64,000 bases of DNA from CAWJAP01 sp963834365. Lineage in GTDB: Bacteria; Acidobacteriota; Vicinamibacteria; Vicinamibacterales; Vicinamibacteraceae. The stretch is from assembly GCA_963834365.1 (NCBI GenBank), contig CAWIBS010000030.1, positions 124,001-188,000 on the forward strand, written 5' to 3'. Shown piece by piece: positions 1 to 10,440 of the stretch. The translations under genes and the position numbers were made by a program. Numbering within the stretch: the first letter of the stretch is position 1; each line of letters opens with the position of its first letter. A model generated the notes under the pieces. That model ran no database searches, was not told the origin of the DNA, and worked only from the letters and a program-made list of their open reading frames with translations.

Positions 1-160
1 GTTCGGGCCTGGGTATCGGATCTATTTCGGCAAGGACGGCGCGCAACTCGTGCTGCTGTTGCTCGGCGGCGACAAGTCCACGCAGACGGTGGACGTGGCT
101 CGGGCGCGGGAGTCATGGCAGGCGTATCAGGAGGGCAAACGTCGTGGCAAGACGAAGTGA
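1..160 (+). CDS. RelE/HigB-like toxin, C-terminal part
   Basis: The reading frame enters from the left edge (codons starting at base 2) and ends with TGA at 158-160. The visible 52 residues contain GYRIYFGKDG and LLLGGDKSTQ followed by a basic tail, which match the C-terminal half of the RelE-superfamily 'addiction module killer' toxins (phage-derived Gp49-like/HigB). Such toxins are ribosome-associated mRNA interferases held inactive by a co-expressed antitoxin. The next gene starts inside this one (17-base overlap), the usual toxin-then-antitoxin order for HigBA-type pairs. The N-terminus lies outside the window, so catalytic residues cannot be judged. Confidence 0.75.
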   Translation, partial: FGPGYRIYFGKDGAQLVLLLLGGDKSTQTVDVARARESWQAYQEGKRRGKTK

Positions 161-455
161 AGACTGGAACGTCGGACTCGCGAAGGACCTTCGCGATCCT
201 GCCTTCGCCCGCGAGTTCCTGCTGGCGGCGATCGACGAAGGGGTCGATCTGCAGCTTGCGCTCGGAAAGGTGATCCGCGCGATGGGCGTCAAGGAGTTTG
301 CGGCAAGGGTGCGGATGGCCAGCCCGAACGTGTTGCGCGCAATTAATCCTCGCCACAATCCGACGCAGGACACGCTCAATCGTCTTCTGAGGCCGTTCAA
401 GCTCCGCTTGAGCCTCGCGCCGCTCCCGGGGAAGACGCGACCAAACGCCGCATAA
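144..455 (+). CDS. HigA-like antitoxin, helix-turn-helix
   Basis: This 103-residue protein begins at a GTG inside the end of the toxin gene. It shows the antitoxin pattern: an N-terminal stretch about 'DPAFAREFLLAAIDEG', then a helix-turn-helix at about residues 45-80 (VKEFAARVRM / NVLRAINPRHNP / DTLNRLLRPF). Family members bind and neutralise the RelE-type toxin and repress the shared promoter. The overlap with the preceding toxin and the matching size support a complete type II pair. The last 15 residues, rich in Pro/Leu, are not conserved in my judgement. Confidence 0.75.
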   Translation: MARRSEDWNVGLAKDLRDPAFAREFLLAAIDEGVDLQLALGKVIRAMGVKEFAARVRMASPNVLRAINPRHNPTQDTLNRLLRPFKLRLSLAPLPGKTRPNAA

Positions 456-506
456 GCAACCGCACGACCCACCGCGCCGTCCACCCCGTGGGTTGATCGA
501 AGCACC

Positions 507-884
507 ATGACCACTGCATCGCTCGATTCTCTGGATGAGCGCATCCGGCGCGCTATCGCCGAGAAGCGGCTTCTCGAGATCCGCTACAAGAGAGCGGTCC
601 GTCTCGCGGAGCCACACGACTACGGAGTCATCGATGGAACGGAACGCCTCTTGATCTTCCAGCTGCACGGTCCAGATTCAGGCAAGGGTGCCGTCGGCTG
701 GCGCTTGCTCGATGTCGTCAAGATCGAGAGCTGCGTAGTCACAGATCAGACCTTTGCCGGTAGCCGTGGCCAATCACACCAGCAGCATTACCAATGGGAG
801 ACGCTGTACGCGCGCGTGACCTCTAGCAGGCCGTGGCTAAAGCGCTCTTCACGGGCAGCAACTCGAACCGATGATGCGGCGTGA
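507..884 (+). CDS. WYL-domain-like small protein
   Basis: A 125-residue product with the signature of a stand-alone WYL-type domain: RYKRAVRLAEPHDYGVIDG, then RLLIFQLHG and GWRLLDVVKIESC. WYL domains bind ligands or nucleic acid and often occur in defence-associated regulators, but here no DNA-binding domain is attached. The recognisable part ends near residue 105 (WETLYARV). The last 20 residues overlap the end of the transposase remnant on the other strand, so the natural C-terminus may have been replaced when that element inserted. The toxin-antitoxin pair upstream and helicase downstream suggest an accessory or defence setting. The exact role is unknown. Confidence 0.5.
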   Translation: MTTASLDSLDERIRRAIAEKRLLEIRYKRAVRLAEPHDYGVIDGTERLLIFQLHGPDSGKGAVGWRLLDVVKIESCVVTDQTFAGSRGQSHQQHYQWETLYARVTSSRPWLKRSSRAATRTDDAA

Positions 885-1720
885 AGGCGGACCCATGATC
901 GTGGGCTGGCCGGCGCACGGCACACCAGCGGTCAGCGACGTGCGTCCACAGGGCGACGATGACGGCCAGGACCATCGCCAACCGCCCCTGCAGCCCGCGC
1001 GGCGTGCCGATGCCGAAGCGCGTCCGCATGAAGAGTCCCAGGTTGAAGCCGCCGATGTGGACGAAGAGGCCGCTTCAAGATGTTCGCGTGCCCGCGGAGA
1101 TGGGTGCGCCGCATGCCACCGGTCTCATAGAGATGAGCATTCGGTCGTTCCAATCGCTCACTGCGTCGCCGCTGCAGCGCCACCCCTCGCCGGCCGCGGA
1201 TGCGCCGCCGGTTCGCGTAGACCGCGTCGCGTGCCGCTGCCTTCTGCTGCCACCGGCGGCGGCCCCGATTCGGTTCGGCGATGTAGGTGCGCAGGTCGAG
1301 CGCGGCCAGATCGACGAGCAGCTGATTGCTGTGGTACCCCTTGTCCGCCACCACCTCGTCGATCACTGCGGTCTGCCCGTCCGTCGCGGCCGCCACGGCT
1401 TCGAGTTCCTCGGCCGCCGCCGTGACCGTGTCGGCGATCGTGGTCGTATCGCCCTGATCGGCGCCCTGCACCGTGACGCCCACGATCGCGCCGGTGGCCA
1501 GGTCGACCGCGTGCTCAGCCTTGTGCGCGAGATGTATGCGCCCGTCCTTCATCTTCGTGATGCGCGCGTCAGGATCGTGCGGATGTCGCCAGTCCGTGTT
1601 CCGGCCTTTCTTGGGGCGCTTCCGATCGAGGCGGGCCAGGTCCGCGCGCGTCGGCGTCTCGATCCCCGAGGCCTGCGCGAGGCGTGTCAGAAAGTTCCGC
1701 GCGTTCTACTGGTGGCGGAC
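823..1720 (-). pseudogene. Degenerate IS transposase (DDE type), 3' part
   Basis: Read on the minus strand, three frames are needed to recover a typical transposase C-terminal half. The pieces are LARLDRKRPKKGRNTDWRHP near 1600-1660, then LAHKAEHAVDLATGAIVGVT, VADKGYHSN and LYETGGMRRTHLRGHANILKR (frame ending 932-1552), then MRTRFGIGTPRGLQGRL in another frame down to about 823. The DKGYHSN motif and the HLRGHxNILKR block are typical of IS4/IS5-like DDE transposases. The N-terminal half is missing and at least two frameshifts are present, so it is inactive. I could not define terminal inverted repeats or a target duplication. Confidence 0.8.
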
Positions 1721-1809
1721 GGAATCTCGGTGAGTTCTGACCGAATACCTCTCGGAGAGTCTCACACACGTTACTCTGGACGGCATTGGCTGCCCGTTCG
1801 AGCGATAAG

Positions 1810-2025
1810 TCAGCTCACGAAGTGCTCCTGAATCGCCCAGGACACCTGCCATTCACCATCCGGACTGTCATCGTCTTCGACGATCAATCCCTGCTCGCGC
1901 GCATGTCGGCGCTCGAGGCCTCTTGTTGTCGGGCGCTGTGTTGGTCTTGGAACACGACCGGCGATGGATGTGTCAACGAACCCGTGTTCGTTCTGATCCT
2001 CGCGAATGAGCACGAATACTGTCAT
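1810..2025 (-). CDS. Small conserved hypothetical, locally frameshifted
   Basis: The 71-residue frame begins MTVFVLIREDQNEHGFVDT and ends with EDDDSPDGEWQVSW, both of which read like conserved protein. The middle (about residues 24-40) is Arg/Pro-rich and looks shifted: the neighbouring frame there reads VFQDQHSARQQEASS, which fits better. Two compensating one-base indels would restore a continuous protein. Function is unknown. It lies just downstream of the helicase gene on the same strand, 99 bases after its stop. It could also be a chance frame, but the two good ends argue otherwise. Confidence 0.4.
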   Translation of the reverse strand: MTVFVLIREDQNEHGFVDTSIAGRVPRPTQRPTTRGLERRHAREQGLIVEDDDSPDGEWQVSWAIQEHFVS

Positions 2026-2124
2026 ATCAGTCCCTCAGCACAGGTGGTCCGCCTTGCAGCGGGATTCCATAGCCGCCTCCGCCGACTGCTTGCCTTCTTC
2101 AGCAAGGAAGACTGGTCACCGGGT

Positions 2125-5100
2125 CTAGCCTGCCGCCACTTTCGCCTCTCGGAAGAAATCGTCGGGCATCGGCTTCCGCAGCCGCCAGGTAATCGCGATC
2201 GGACGGCTTCCTTGATGTGACACGCAATCTGCGGCGCCAAGGCACGTGTACGCCGCTGTTCGCCCTGCCTCATGCTTGCGGTGGCGCACGAACAGAAACA
2301 CGTGCGTGCCCTTGGCCTGATGCTGCAAGTATCGCTGTCCAGTGGGCGACTGTACCGATGTCGTCGACTGCGATTCCCAGTGAAACAGGTCCGGCGAGAT
2401 AGCGTAGTCGCGGTACATCGTTGTCGGAGAGTAGTGGCCTTCGGACTTCTCCAACGTGACGAAGAACAGGTCGCTCTTCGTGACCGGATCGAAGTCGACG
2501 CCCTGGCGGAGCCGGTTTCGTCGTTCTAACGTCATTCGGCCGAATGCGGCCAGAATCTCGTCGAGCGACGCGCGCGAATGGACCGCGAGCGGAATTCGAT
2601 GCTCCCACTGCATGTGGCGGTCCAGCGGCTCCGGGAAGTGTTCGGCCCGTTCTTCGAGCAGATCGAAGAGCTCGCTCATTTCGACAGCGAGGGCGCGGTG
2701 CTGTCGCAGTTTGTCGATCGATTCAGGAAGTGACGCGATCGTCGAGTTGGTACCCCAGATCACTAAGTGAAGTCCCAACAGTGCTCGGCCAGAAGCGCTA
2801 TTCGGATCGAAAGCATCACCCGACAGCTCCCCGGCGACAGCGCGCTTGTATGACTCAAGGCGGTCGGGATCATCGAGGTGCAGAAGCCGCGGAATCGCGC
2901 GCGCGACATGTGCCTCGTCCGGACCTTCGGGCGCTGTTGGGAGGCCGGCCTCACGACGCAGCCGGGACCAGGTCCAGCCGGGCGACTTGTAAAGATCGTC
3001 CAGTTCCAGCGCTGCGTCGCGAAGGAAGTCTGCGAGGGTGAGGCTCGCCGGATCACGTCCGGCGTGCCTCCTGGCATCAACCATCGAGCGGAGCTCGGCG
3101 ACGAGGCTCGCGAAGCTGGAACCAAGGCTTCCTTTGACGTTGTTGAGAACGATCTTCGAGGTCACCCGATCCAGCTGAATCGCACAGCCGGACGGCAGGC
3201 GCGGAAAGCCTTCCTCAATCTGTCGAATGATGTCGGAGCGGTGGCCTCCGAGCAGCGCCCGGAACCGCAGGTCGAAACGGAACCTGCGGTTCGCACCGCC
3301 GATGAAGTCGAGCACGGTCAGGCAGTCTTTGCCCTCTGCGCGCCGCAGGCCGCGTCCGAGCTGCTGAAGGAAGATTAGCGCACTCTCCGTCGGCCGCAGG
3401 AACAGGACGGTGTCGACCTCTGGGACGTCGACGCCTTCGTTGAACAGGTCCACGCAGAAGACCACGTTCACCCGTCGGTCGCGCAGGTCACGAAGGGCCG
3501 TCTCACGGTCGGCGCCGGACGTGTCCGCGGAGACGGCGACTCCGGGGAGGCCACGACGCGAGAACTCATGCGCCATGAATCGAGCGTGAGCGACGCTCAC
3601 GCAGAAACCCAGCGCCCGCATGGCCGCCGGATTGGCGACCTTGTCCTGGATAGCCTGAACGATCAGGGAGATACGCGCCTGATCGCCGGTATAGACATTC
3701 TCCAGTGCGGCCACGTCGTAGCCCCGGCGGGACCATTGAATGCGCGACAGGTCAGTGCCGTCGTGCAGACCGAAATACTGGAATGGGCACAGGAGCCCGC
3801 GGTCCAGCGCATCCCAAAGGCGCAGTTCGACGGCAATTCGACCGTCGAACCACTCCAGTACACTGCGACCATCGGTGCGCTCGGGCGTGGCTGTGAGGCC
3901 CAGCAGATGACGCGGCGTCAGATGGTTCAGCAGGCGCTCGTACGTGGGCGCGGCCGCGTGGTGGAACTCGTCGACCACCAGCACATCGAACCTATCGGGC
4001 GGGATGTCGGTTAGCTCGATCTGCGCCAACGACTGGACGGATGCGAACACGTGCCGCCCCTGCTCGGGTCGCTGGCCGTCGACGAGCAGCTCGCCGAACG
4101 AGCCGTCGCGAAGGACCGCTCTGTAGGCGTTCAGGCTCTGCGACAGGATTTCGCGACGATGCGCAACGAAAAGCAGACTCGGATCCTGCAAGCGCTCCCG
4201 AAGTCGACGGTAATCGAATGCCGCGACCAGAGTCTTGCCGGTACCGGTGGCGGCAACCACGAGGTTCCGATACCGGTGATGCCGTTCGCGCTCCGCTTCC
4301 AACCGCTGCAGCATCTCGCGCTGGAACGGCCATGGCTGCAGATCGAAATGGAAGATGGGGGAGTCGGGGACACCCGGAGCGCGCACAGCGCGGTCGAACC
4401 GGTCTGAGTCGCGCGCCGGGTCGTAGGGCTCGTAGTCGGGATCGGCCCAGTAGCTCTCGAACGCGGCCTTGAACTTCTCGATCAGATCCGGCGTCGACGC
4501 CTGCGCAAGACGCACGTTCCATTCGACTCCATCGAGCAGGGCGCTGTGCGTCAGATTCGAGGAGCCGATGAATGCGGTGGAGAATCCGGTCAACCGTTCG
4601 AAGAGCCACGCCTTCGCGTGCAGCCTCGTCGTCCTGCGTGTCGTACGACACCTTCACGTCACCGCCGATCGAGGCCAGCCAGTCGAGCGCCCGTCGCTCT
4701 GTGGACCCGGTGTACACCGTGGTGATAACTCGGAGCGGCCGACCCGCCTGCCGGTAGGCTTCCAGGGCCGGTCTGAGCGTCCGAAGGCCGTTCCAGCGAA
4801 TGAACGCGCAGAGCAGGTCGATTCGGTCGGCGGAATGAATCTCCCGCTCGATCGCCGCCCCGACCGACGGTTCGCCGCGCGCGTTCACGAGCAGATCGGC
4901 GGACGACAACGGAACCAGTGGCTGTGGGGTCCGGCTTGAGAATGCGGCGCCGCGGGTGAGAGTTCGGACCTCGCGCAGAACAGTCAGTGGAACGACGAGC
5001 GCCTCTTCAGAGTCAATCGATTCCGCCGCCTGCTCATTGCGAATCCAAGCGAGCAAAGTGTTACAGATCTCCGCCTGACGAGTGAGGCGATCCTCCTCCG

Positions 5101-5290
5101 GAACGGCTCGCAGCGTCCGTTCGAGAATCCGGCGTAGATGCTCGGCGACCGCTCGGTGCGCGTCAGAAGGATCGGCTGATCCGAGTTCTATGCGGCCTGG
5201 AGCCAAGCCTGAAAGCAGCCTCTTGAGCTCTACCGTAACGAGCTGCTCGTATAGGCCTGGAATGGGTTCAGGTCGCAAGGTTTGGCTCAA
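2125..5290 (-). CDS. HKD nuclease-SF2 helicase-DUF3427 protein (one frameshift)
   Basis: One gene of about 1055 codons is split by a one-base shift near 4640. The N-terminal part (start ATG at 5290) ends ...KVSYDTQ; the second frame resumes TRLHAKAWLFERLTG and FIGSSNLTHSALLDG, together a phospholipase-D/HKD nuclease domain. Then come SF2 helicase motifs: WPFQREM, ATGTGKT (Walker A), VDEFHH (DEAH-like), GLTATPERTDG, and the C-terminal helicase domain with NEGVDVPEVDTVLFLRPT and QQLGRGLRR. The rest is a DUF3427-type region. Family members are predicted ATP-driven DNA/RNA processing enzymes found in accessory and defence islands. The toxin-antitoxin pair and IS remnant nearby fit that setting. 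The shift lies exactly at the HxK motif, so the intact state needs checking. Confidence 0.9.
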
Positions 5291-5345
5291 TGGTGCGCCC
5301 TGCGAGAGAGCCTGGAGTCTGGCTTCCCGTCTGTCGGCTCGGCCT

Positions 5346-5795
5346 CTATTGCGCCGCCGGGGGCAGTCTCGCCGACTGCCATGCCACCATCTGCCACTTG
5401 CCGCCGCGCTTGAGCCAGACGTCGAGATAACTGATCGTGAACTCGCTCTTGCCCGATTGGTTCTCGATCATCAGGTGCGCCCGCCCGCGAATGAGCGAGG
5501 TGTCGCCGAAGGTCGTCACGATGGTGTCGGCCGGCGCGATCTTGACGTAGCGCGTCTTCCCGGTGCGCAGCGCCTCGACGAACTGCGCCTTGGTATCGGG
5601 CTGTCCGCTCGAGTGCGTGTAAATCAGGTCGTCGGCGAGCAGTTCGTCGAGCGCCGACAGGTCGTTCTTCTCCATCGCCTGGAAGCGTTTCAGCTCGAGC
5701 GCCTTCACTACCTCCGCATCGCCGCTCTGGGCGAAGGCGCTGCACGGTACGAACGCGAGCAAGGCTGCCACGATTGCCGATGTCATCAGTCGCAT
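5346..5795 (-). CDS. Secreted DUF4440/NTF2-like protein
   Basis: A 149-residue protein with a clear signal peptide (about residues 1-22, ending AFAQS). The body has the NTF2-like/DUF4440 pattern: EVVKALELKRFQAMEKNDLSAL, LLADDLIYTHSSG and a C-terminal WLKRGGKWQMVAWQSARL. These cone-shaped domains act as small-molecule binding pockets or, rarely, enzymes; no catalytic residues can be assigned. It is predicted to be periplasmic. It lies 55 bases from the helicase start and 55 from the GH39 gene, all on the minus strand, but no functional link is visible. Confidence 0.85.
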   Translation of the reverse strand: MRLMTSAIVAALLAFVPCSAFAQSGDAEVVKALELKRFQAMEKNDLSALDELLADDLIYTHSSGQPDTKAQFVEALRTGKTRYVKIAPADTIVTTFGDTSLIRGRAHLMIENQSGKSEFTISYLDVWLKRGGKWQMVAWQSARLPPAAQ

Positions 5796-5850
5796 GGTGT
5801 GGATTCTCCCTCAGTTCGGCCGGGAACGTGGACTCTCCGGTGCGAGCGCG

Positions 5851-7572
5851 CTACCACTCGAGGACGACCAGCGACACGGCCTGTCGTGGCAGCGCGATGC
5901 GGAGGACAGCCTGGCCATCGGACACCTGGATGCTCGACCGGCCGTTCAGCGGCGCGAGCTGGCTGGCTCGTTCGAGCGCCGCATACTGCGCGGCGTCGGG
6001 CCGGGGCGGCGAGCCCATCCGCTGCCAGGCCGCATAGACATTGCTGTGGTCCCCATCGATTCGCAACTCCTGCACACGCACCGTGCCGGTCTTCATCGTC
6101 AGCCCGTCCACCGACAGCTCGACGTCCGCGCCCGCACCCTCCACGTCATCGTCGTGATAGTGCCAGACGAGGATCGTCACGCGGCGGGCATCGCGGCTGG
6201 CGAGCGCTGACACGTCCGGCCGATCCCGCACACCGGCCTTCAACAGCGTCGCGAGCTCGACGGCCCCGTCGCTCACGACCGGCAGCCGCTCCGCGCCCAT
6301 CCGGCTGAACATCCGGAAGACGTTGAACACCGGCAGCGTCAGGCCGTTGCTCGCGAGCACGCGGAAGCCGGCGAAATAGGGCTGATCCTCGAACTCGAAT
6401 GCCCAGGTCAGCGCGCCTTCGAGGTTCACACCGTGACGCTCGGCGAGGTCGTGCTTGCGCGCGAAGCTCGCGGCCGTGTAGCTCGAGTACATCGTGGTGT
6501 TGCGGTAGCCGAGCTGAGGTCCCTGGCACGCGGCGCAGCCGTCCGGATCGGACTCGCCGATCACGATCGGCTTGGACTTGAGCTCCGGAAACGAGGCGAC
6601 GATGCGGAAGCCTTCGTCGATGGTGGCGAGCTGCGCGGCGATGCCGAGGCGCACGTGGCCGTCCACGAACTCGGGCCGTCCCTTGGCATGGAAGGAGACG
6701 AAATCGATCGGTGTCCCGACGCGGCCCGTGGCGTGATTCGTTCCCCGAAGCTGGTGCTCGAAGAAGTCGCGCGTGAAGGCGCCGCCGTGGCCGGCGGTAT
6801 CGGGACCGCCGACGCGCGCGTTCGGCAGCGCACGACGCACGCCGTCGATCGCAAAGTCGTGCAGCTTGCGGAATTCCTCCGGCGTGCCCCGCCAGTAGCC
6901 GATGTTGGCTTCGTTCCAGACCTGGAAGTACCAGCGCTCGACTTCGGCGCGGCCGTACTTGTCCACCGCGTGGCGCACCCACGCCTGCACCAGGTCGCGC
7001 CACTTGCCGTAGTCCTTCGGCGGATACGCCCAGCCGGTGTAGATCTCGTCGTACTTGGCGAGCGGCGTCCATGCGTGCTGATAGGGCTGGGGCTTCACCG
7101 ACAACGCCTCTGGCATGAAGCCGATCTGGACGTACGGCTTCACGCCCCGCTCGAGGTAGGTGTCGAAGATGCGATCGACGATCGTCCAGTCGTAGATCGG
7201 CCGGCCCTGCGCATCCTCGCGATACGCATTGGTCGATCCCCATTTCAGCGCCGGCGTTCCGTCGCCCGTCGTGAGCAGATTGTGGGCGCGGTAGTAGACC
7301 CGGTCCGGCGCCAGGCGGCCCATATCGGCGATGAGCTTCCGGCCGTCCTTCATGTACGCATAATTGGGTTCGTCGGCGCCGAAGAAGCGCCAGATCGGCC
7401 GCAGGGGCCCGGTCGGCGTCGCGGCGCTGACGCGGATCTTCACGGGAAAGGAGGCGGAACCGGCCGGCGCCTGCCCCGGCTCGACCCCGCGCGCGACCAC
7501 CCACACGCCGGGCAGCGCGACGGCCGCCGCAACCAGCAGGCCCACAGCCCATCGTCTGGACACGGAATTCAC
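5851..7572 (-). CDS. GH39-type glycoside hydrolase, exported
   Basis: This 573-residue protein starts with a membrane/signal segment (about residues 8-28) and continues as a (beta/alpha)8 barrel of glycoside hydrolase family 39 (beta-xylosidase or related). The motif WNEANIGYW places the acid/base at Glu221, and VIGESDPDG places the likely nucleophile at Glu340. A beta-sandwich C-terminal domain follows (about 440-573). Retaining hydrolysis of xylosides or similar glycosides outside the cytoplasm is likely; the exact sugar cannot be read from sequence. The start used is GTG at 7572. No other polysaccharide-utilisation genes flank it. Confidence 0.88.
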   Translation of the reverse strand: MNSVSRRWAVGLLVAAAVALPGVWVVARGVEPGQAPAGSASFPVKIRVSAATPTGPLRPIWRFFGADEPNYAYMKDGRKLIADMGRLAPDRVYYRAHNLLTTGDGTPALKWGSTNAYREDAQGRPIYDWTIVDRIFDTYLERGVKPYVQIGFMPEALSVKPQPYQHAWTPLAKYDEIYTGWAYPPKDYGKWRDLVQAWVRHAVDKYGRAEVERWYFQVWNEANIGYWRGTPEEFRKLHDFAIDGVRRALPNARVGGPDTAGHGGAFTRDFFEHQLRGTNHATGRVGTPIDFVSFHAKGRPEFVDGHVRLGIAAQLATIDEGFRIVASFPELKSKPIVIGESDPDGCAACQGPQLGYRNTTMYSSYTAASFARKHDLAERHGVNLEGALTWAFEFEDQPYFAGFRVLASNGLTLPVFNVFRMFSRMGAERLPVVSDGAVELATLLKAGVRDRPDVSALASRDARRVTILVWHYHDDDVEGAGADVELSVDGLTMKTGTVRVQELRIDGDHSNVYAAWQRMGSPPRPDAAQYAALERASQLAPLNGRSSIQVSDGQAVLRIALPRQAVSLVVLEW

Positions 7573-7582
7573 GAGGCAAAGA

Positions 7583-7740
7583 GTAGCCGAAGATCAGGGG
7601 TCAGGCTTCAGGCCTCAGGCTCAGGCTCAGGCATCAGTTGGAGAAACGGCAGAAATCAGGGATCTAGGGATCAGGGGTCAGGGATCACGGATCAGGGGAT
7701 CTTCGCTAAGGCCTGAGGCCTGGAGCCTGAGGCCTGTGTC
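7583..7740. repeat. Degenerate short tandem repeats (caggctcagg / gatcaggg type)
   Basis: The gap between the GH39 and permease genes is filled by imperfect repeats. The first part consists of variants of 'caggcctcaggctcagg', then variants of 'atcagggatc' with units of roughly 8-10 bases, then 'aggcctgagg' variants. No coding potential is evident. Similar 'ctgatccctg' units recur near 20240-20320. Confidence 0.75.
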
Positions 7741-7784
7741 GGGGCCTGCAAACGGCCGGCCCCTGTCTTTCGTCAAAGCACCCG

Positions 7785-10287
7785 ATGGCACTCCTGATGG
7801 CCGACCTCCGCTTCGCGCTGCGCGGGCTCCGGCGCAGCCCGCTGTTCTCGATCGTGGCGATTCTCTCGCTCGCGCTCGGGATCGGCGCCAACACGGCAAT
7901 CTTCACCCTGCTCGACCAGATCCTGCTGCGGCACCTCCCGGTCAGGGCACCCGAAGAGCTCGTGATGCTGTTCCAGCGCGGCTCGCACATGGGCAGCAAC
8001 ATGGGCAGCCGCATGCACTCGTATCCCATCTATCAGGACTACCAGCAGCGGGCGGAGCCGCTCGCAGAGGTGATCGCCCGCCGCCTGGTTCCCGCCTCGG
8101 TCAGCATCGACAACCGGACCGAGCGCGTCGAGGCAGAACTGGTCTCCGGCAACTACTTCTCCATGCTGGGTGTCCAGCCAGCCATCGGACGCGTGTTCAG
8201 CTCGCAGGAAGACGACCAGGTCTTCCGCGGTCACCCCGTGGTCGTGCTCGGGTACGACTACTGGACGACGCGGTTCGCGAACGATCCGGGCGTCGTCGGC
8301 CGGAAGATCCTGGTCAACAACTATCCGATGACCGTCGTCGGGGTGTCGGCGCGCGGCTTTGCCGGCGTCGATCCGGCGCAGTCGCCCCAGCTGCGCGTGC
8401 CCATTCTCATGGAGCCGGTCATGCTGCCCGACTGGGGTTGGCTGCAGCCCGGGAGCCGGCGCGCCCGATGGGTCCAGGTCTTCGGGCGATTGAAGCCGGG
8501 GTACACCGTCGAATCGGCGGCAGGGCCTCTGCAGGGACTCTTCCGCCAGATCCGTCAGCACGAGATGACGCTGCCGGAGGCGAAGGAGTGGTCCGCGTTT
8601 TCCCGCGATCAGTTCATGAAGGGCACGCTGCACGTCGAGAGCGCGTCGGGCGGCTACTCGGGACTCCGCAACGACTTCTCGACCGCGCTGGTCGTGTTGA
8701 TGTGCATGGTCGGCCTGGTGCTCCTCATCGCCTGCGCGAACGTGGCGAACCTGCTGATTGCCCGTGGCTTCATGCGGCAGAAGGAGATCGCGGTGCGGCT
8801 GTCGCTCGGCGCCTCGCGCGGCCGGCTCGTCCGGCAGCTCCTCGTCGAGAGCCTCACGCTGTCGGTCGCGGGCGGCGTGCTCGGCGTCTTCCTGTCGCTG
8901 GTGCTCACGCGCGGACTGCTGTCGCTCGTGCCGTCGGAGGGCCAACCGCTGCTGATCCAGCCGGCGCCCGATCTGCGCATTCTCGGCTTCGCGATCGGAC
9001 TGACCTTCGTGACCAGCCTCGTGTTCGGGCTGCTTCCGGCGCTTCGCGCCAGCAGGCCCGACCTGTTCGTGACGCTCAAGGACACGATGGGGTCGATCGC
9101 CCGCGGCGGCGGATCCCTGTTCCTCCGCAAGGGGCTGGTCACCGTGCAGGTGGCCTTGAGCTTCCTGCTCCTCTTCGGCGCCGGGCTGTTCGTCCGCAGC
9201 CTCCAGAACCTGAAGGTCACCGAGACCGGCGTCGCGCTCGACAATCTGGTGACGTTCCAGCTGGCGCCCGCCCTGAGCGGCTACGAGACCGAGCGCGGGT
9301 CGCAGTTCTATCAGGATCTGCTCGATCGCCTGCGGAGCGCGCCGGGTGTCGTTTCGGCGGGCTTGGCGCGGGTGCCCATCCTGAGCGGCAGCGAGTGGGA
9401 CAGCAGCATGTCGGTCGAAGGCCACCGGGCGGCCGACGGCGAGGACATGCAGGCGTTCATGAACGCCGTGTCACCAGGGTACTTCCAGACTTTGAAGACG
9501 CCGTTCCTCGAAGGACGCGACTTCACGCGCGCCGACTCGAAGGAGGAGACGACGGTCGCGATCGTGAACCAGAAGTTCGCGCAGCACTTCTTCAAGGGGA
9601 AGAGCGCGATTGGCAAGCGGCTCGGCTGGGGCGGCGGGCCGAACACCAAACTCACCATCGAGATCGTCGGCGTCGTCGGCGACTCGCTGTACGAAGGCCC
9701 GCGCGAAGGCGTCAGGCGGCAGGTGTTCATCCCGGACTACGGACGCAACAGCGCCGCCATCTACGCCCGCGTGCAGACCGGGTCGGAGACCGCCTACGGA
9801 ATGATCCGCAACGAGGTCCGGCAGCTCGATGCGACGATGCCGGTCTACGGGTCTGAAGACGCTCGAGTCGCAGCTCGACGAGACGCTGTTGACCGATCGC
9901 CTGGTCGCGCTGCTCTCGGCCGGCTTCGGCCTGCTCGCGACGTTGCTCGCGTCGATTGGCCTCTATGGCGTGATGGCGTTCGTGGTCGCGCGGCGGCGCA
10001 AGGAGCTCGGCATCCGCCTCGCCCTCGGCGCCCAGCCGGGCTCGGTCGTCTGGATGGTGATGCGCGAGGTCCTCATCCTGCTCGCGATCGGACTGGCGGT
10101 CGGCGTTCCGGCGGCGATTGGCCTCGGGCGGTTCGTTGCCTCCCAGCTCTACGGCATCGAACCGCACGATCCGTGGGTGGCAGGACTGACGGTGGCGCTG
10201 CTGACGATGGTCTCGGCCGCCGCCGGCATGATCCCGGCGCGGCGCGCCAGCCGGATCGATCCGATTCTGGCGCTGCGCTACGAATAG
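7785..10287 (+). CDS. ADOP-family MacB/FtsX-type permease (one frameshift)
   Basis: One gene of about 834 codons with a one-base shift near 9850. The first frame covers MADLRFALRGLRRSPLF, a first membrane helix with LALGIGANTAIF, a large periplasmic MacB-like domain, and a central membrane block (MVGLVLLIACANVANLL, then ARGFMRQKEIAVRLSLGAS). A second periplasmic domain follows. The second frame gives the last FtsX domain (LLTDRLVALLSAGFGLLATLLASIGLYG, RRKELGIRLALGA, ending SRIDPILALRYE). This duplicated layout is the acidobacterial 'ADOP' permease. Such proteins are thought to couple to MacB-like ATPases in export or envelope work, but no ATPase gene is adjacent. Confidence 0.9.
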
Positions 10288-10440
10288 AGCCACGGACAAG
10301 AGCCACGGATAAAATCTGAGACACGGACCAGAGCCACGGACAAGAGTCGCGAACAAGAGCCGCGGACCAGAGCCACGGACAAGAGCCACGGACAAGAGCC
10401 ACGGACCAGAGCCACGGATCAAGATCGGACAAGATCGGAC
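10288..10440. repeat. Tandem repeats of agccacggacaag type
   Basis: From just after the permease stop to about 10440, variants of 'agccacggacaag' and 'agccacggaccag' (12-13 bases) are repeated about ten times, followed by a double 'caagatcggac'. This fills most of the gap before aroG. No ORF with coding character is present. I see no sigma-type promoter that stands out within it. Confidence 0.8.

Noticed and set aside
4600..4680. Programmed ribosomal frameshift in the helicase gene
   Set aside because: No slippery heptamer or downstream structure is evident, and many other genes here carry similar shifts, so a sequence error is simpler.
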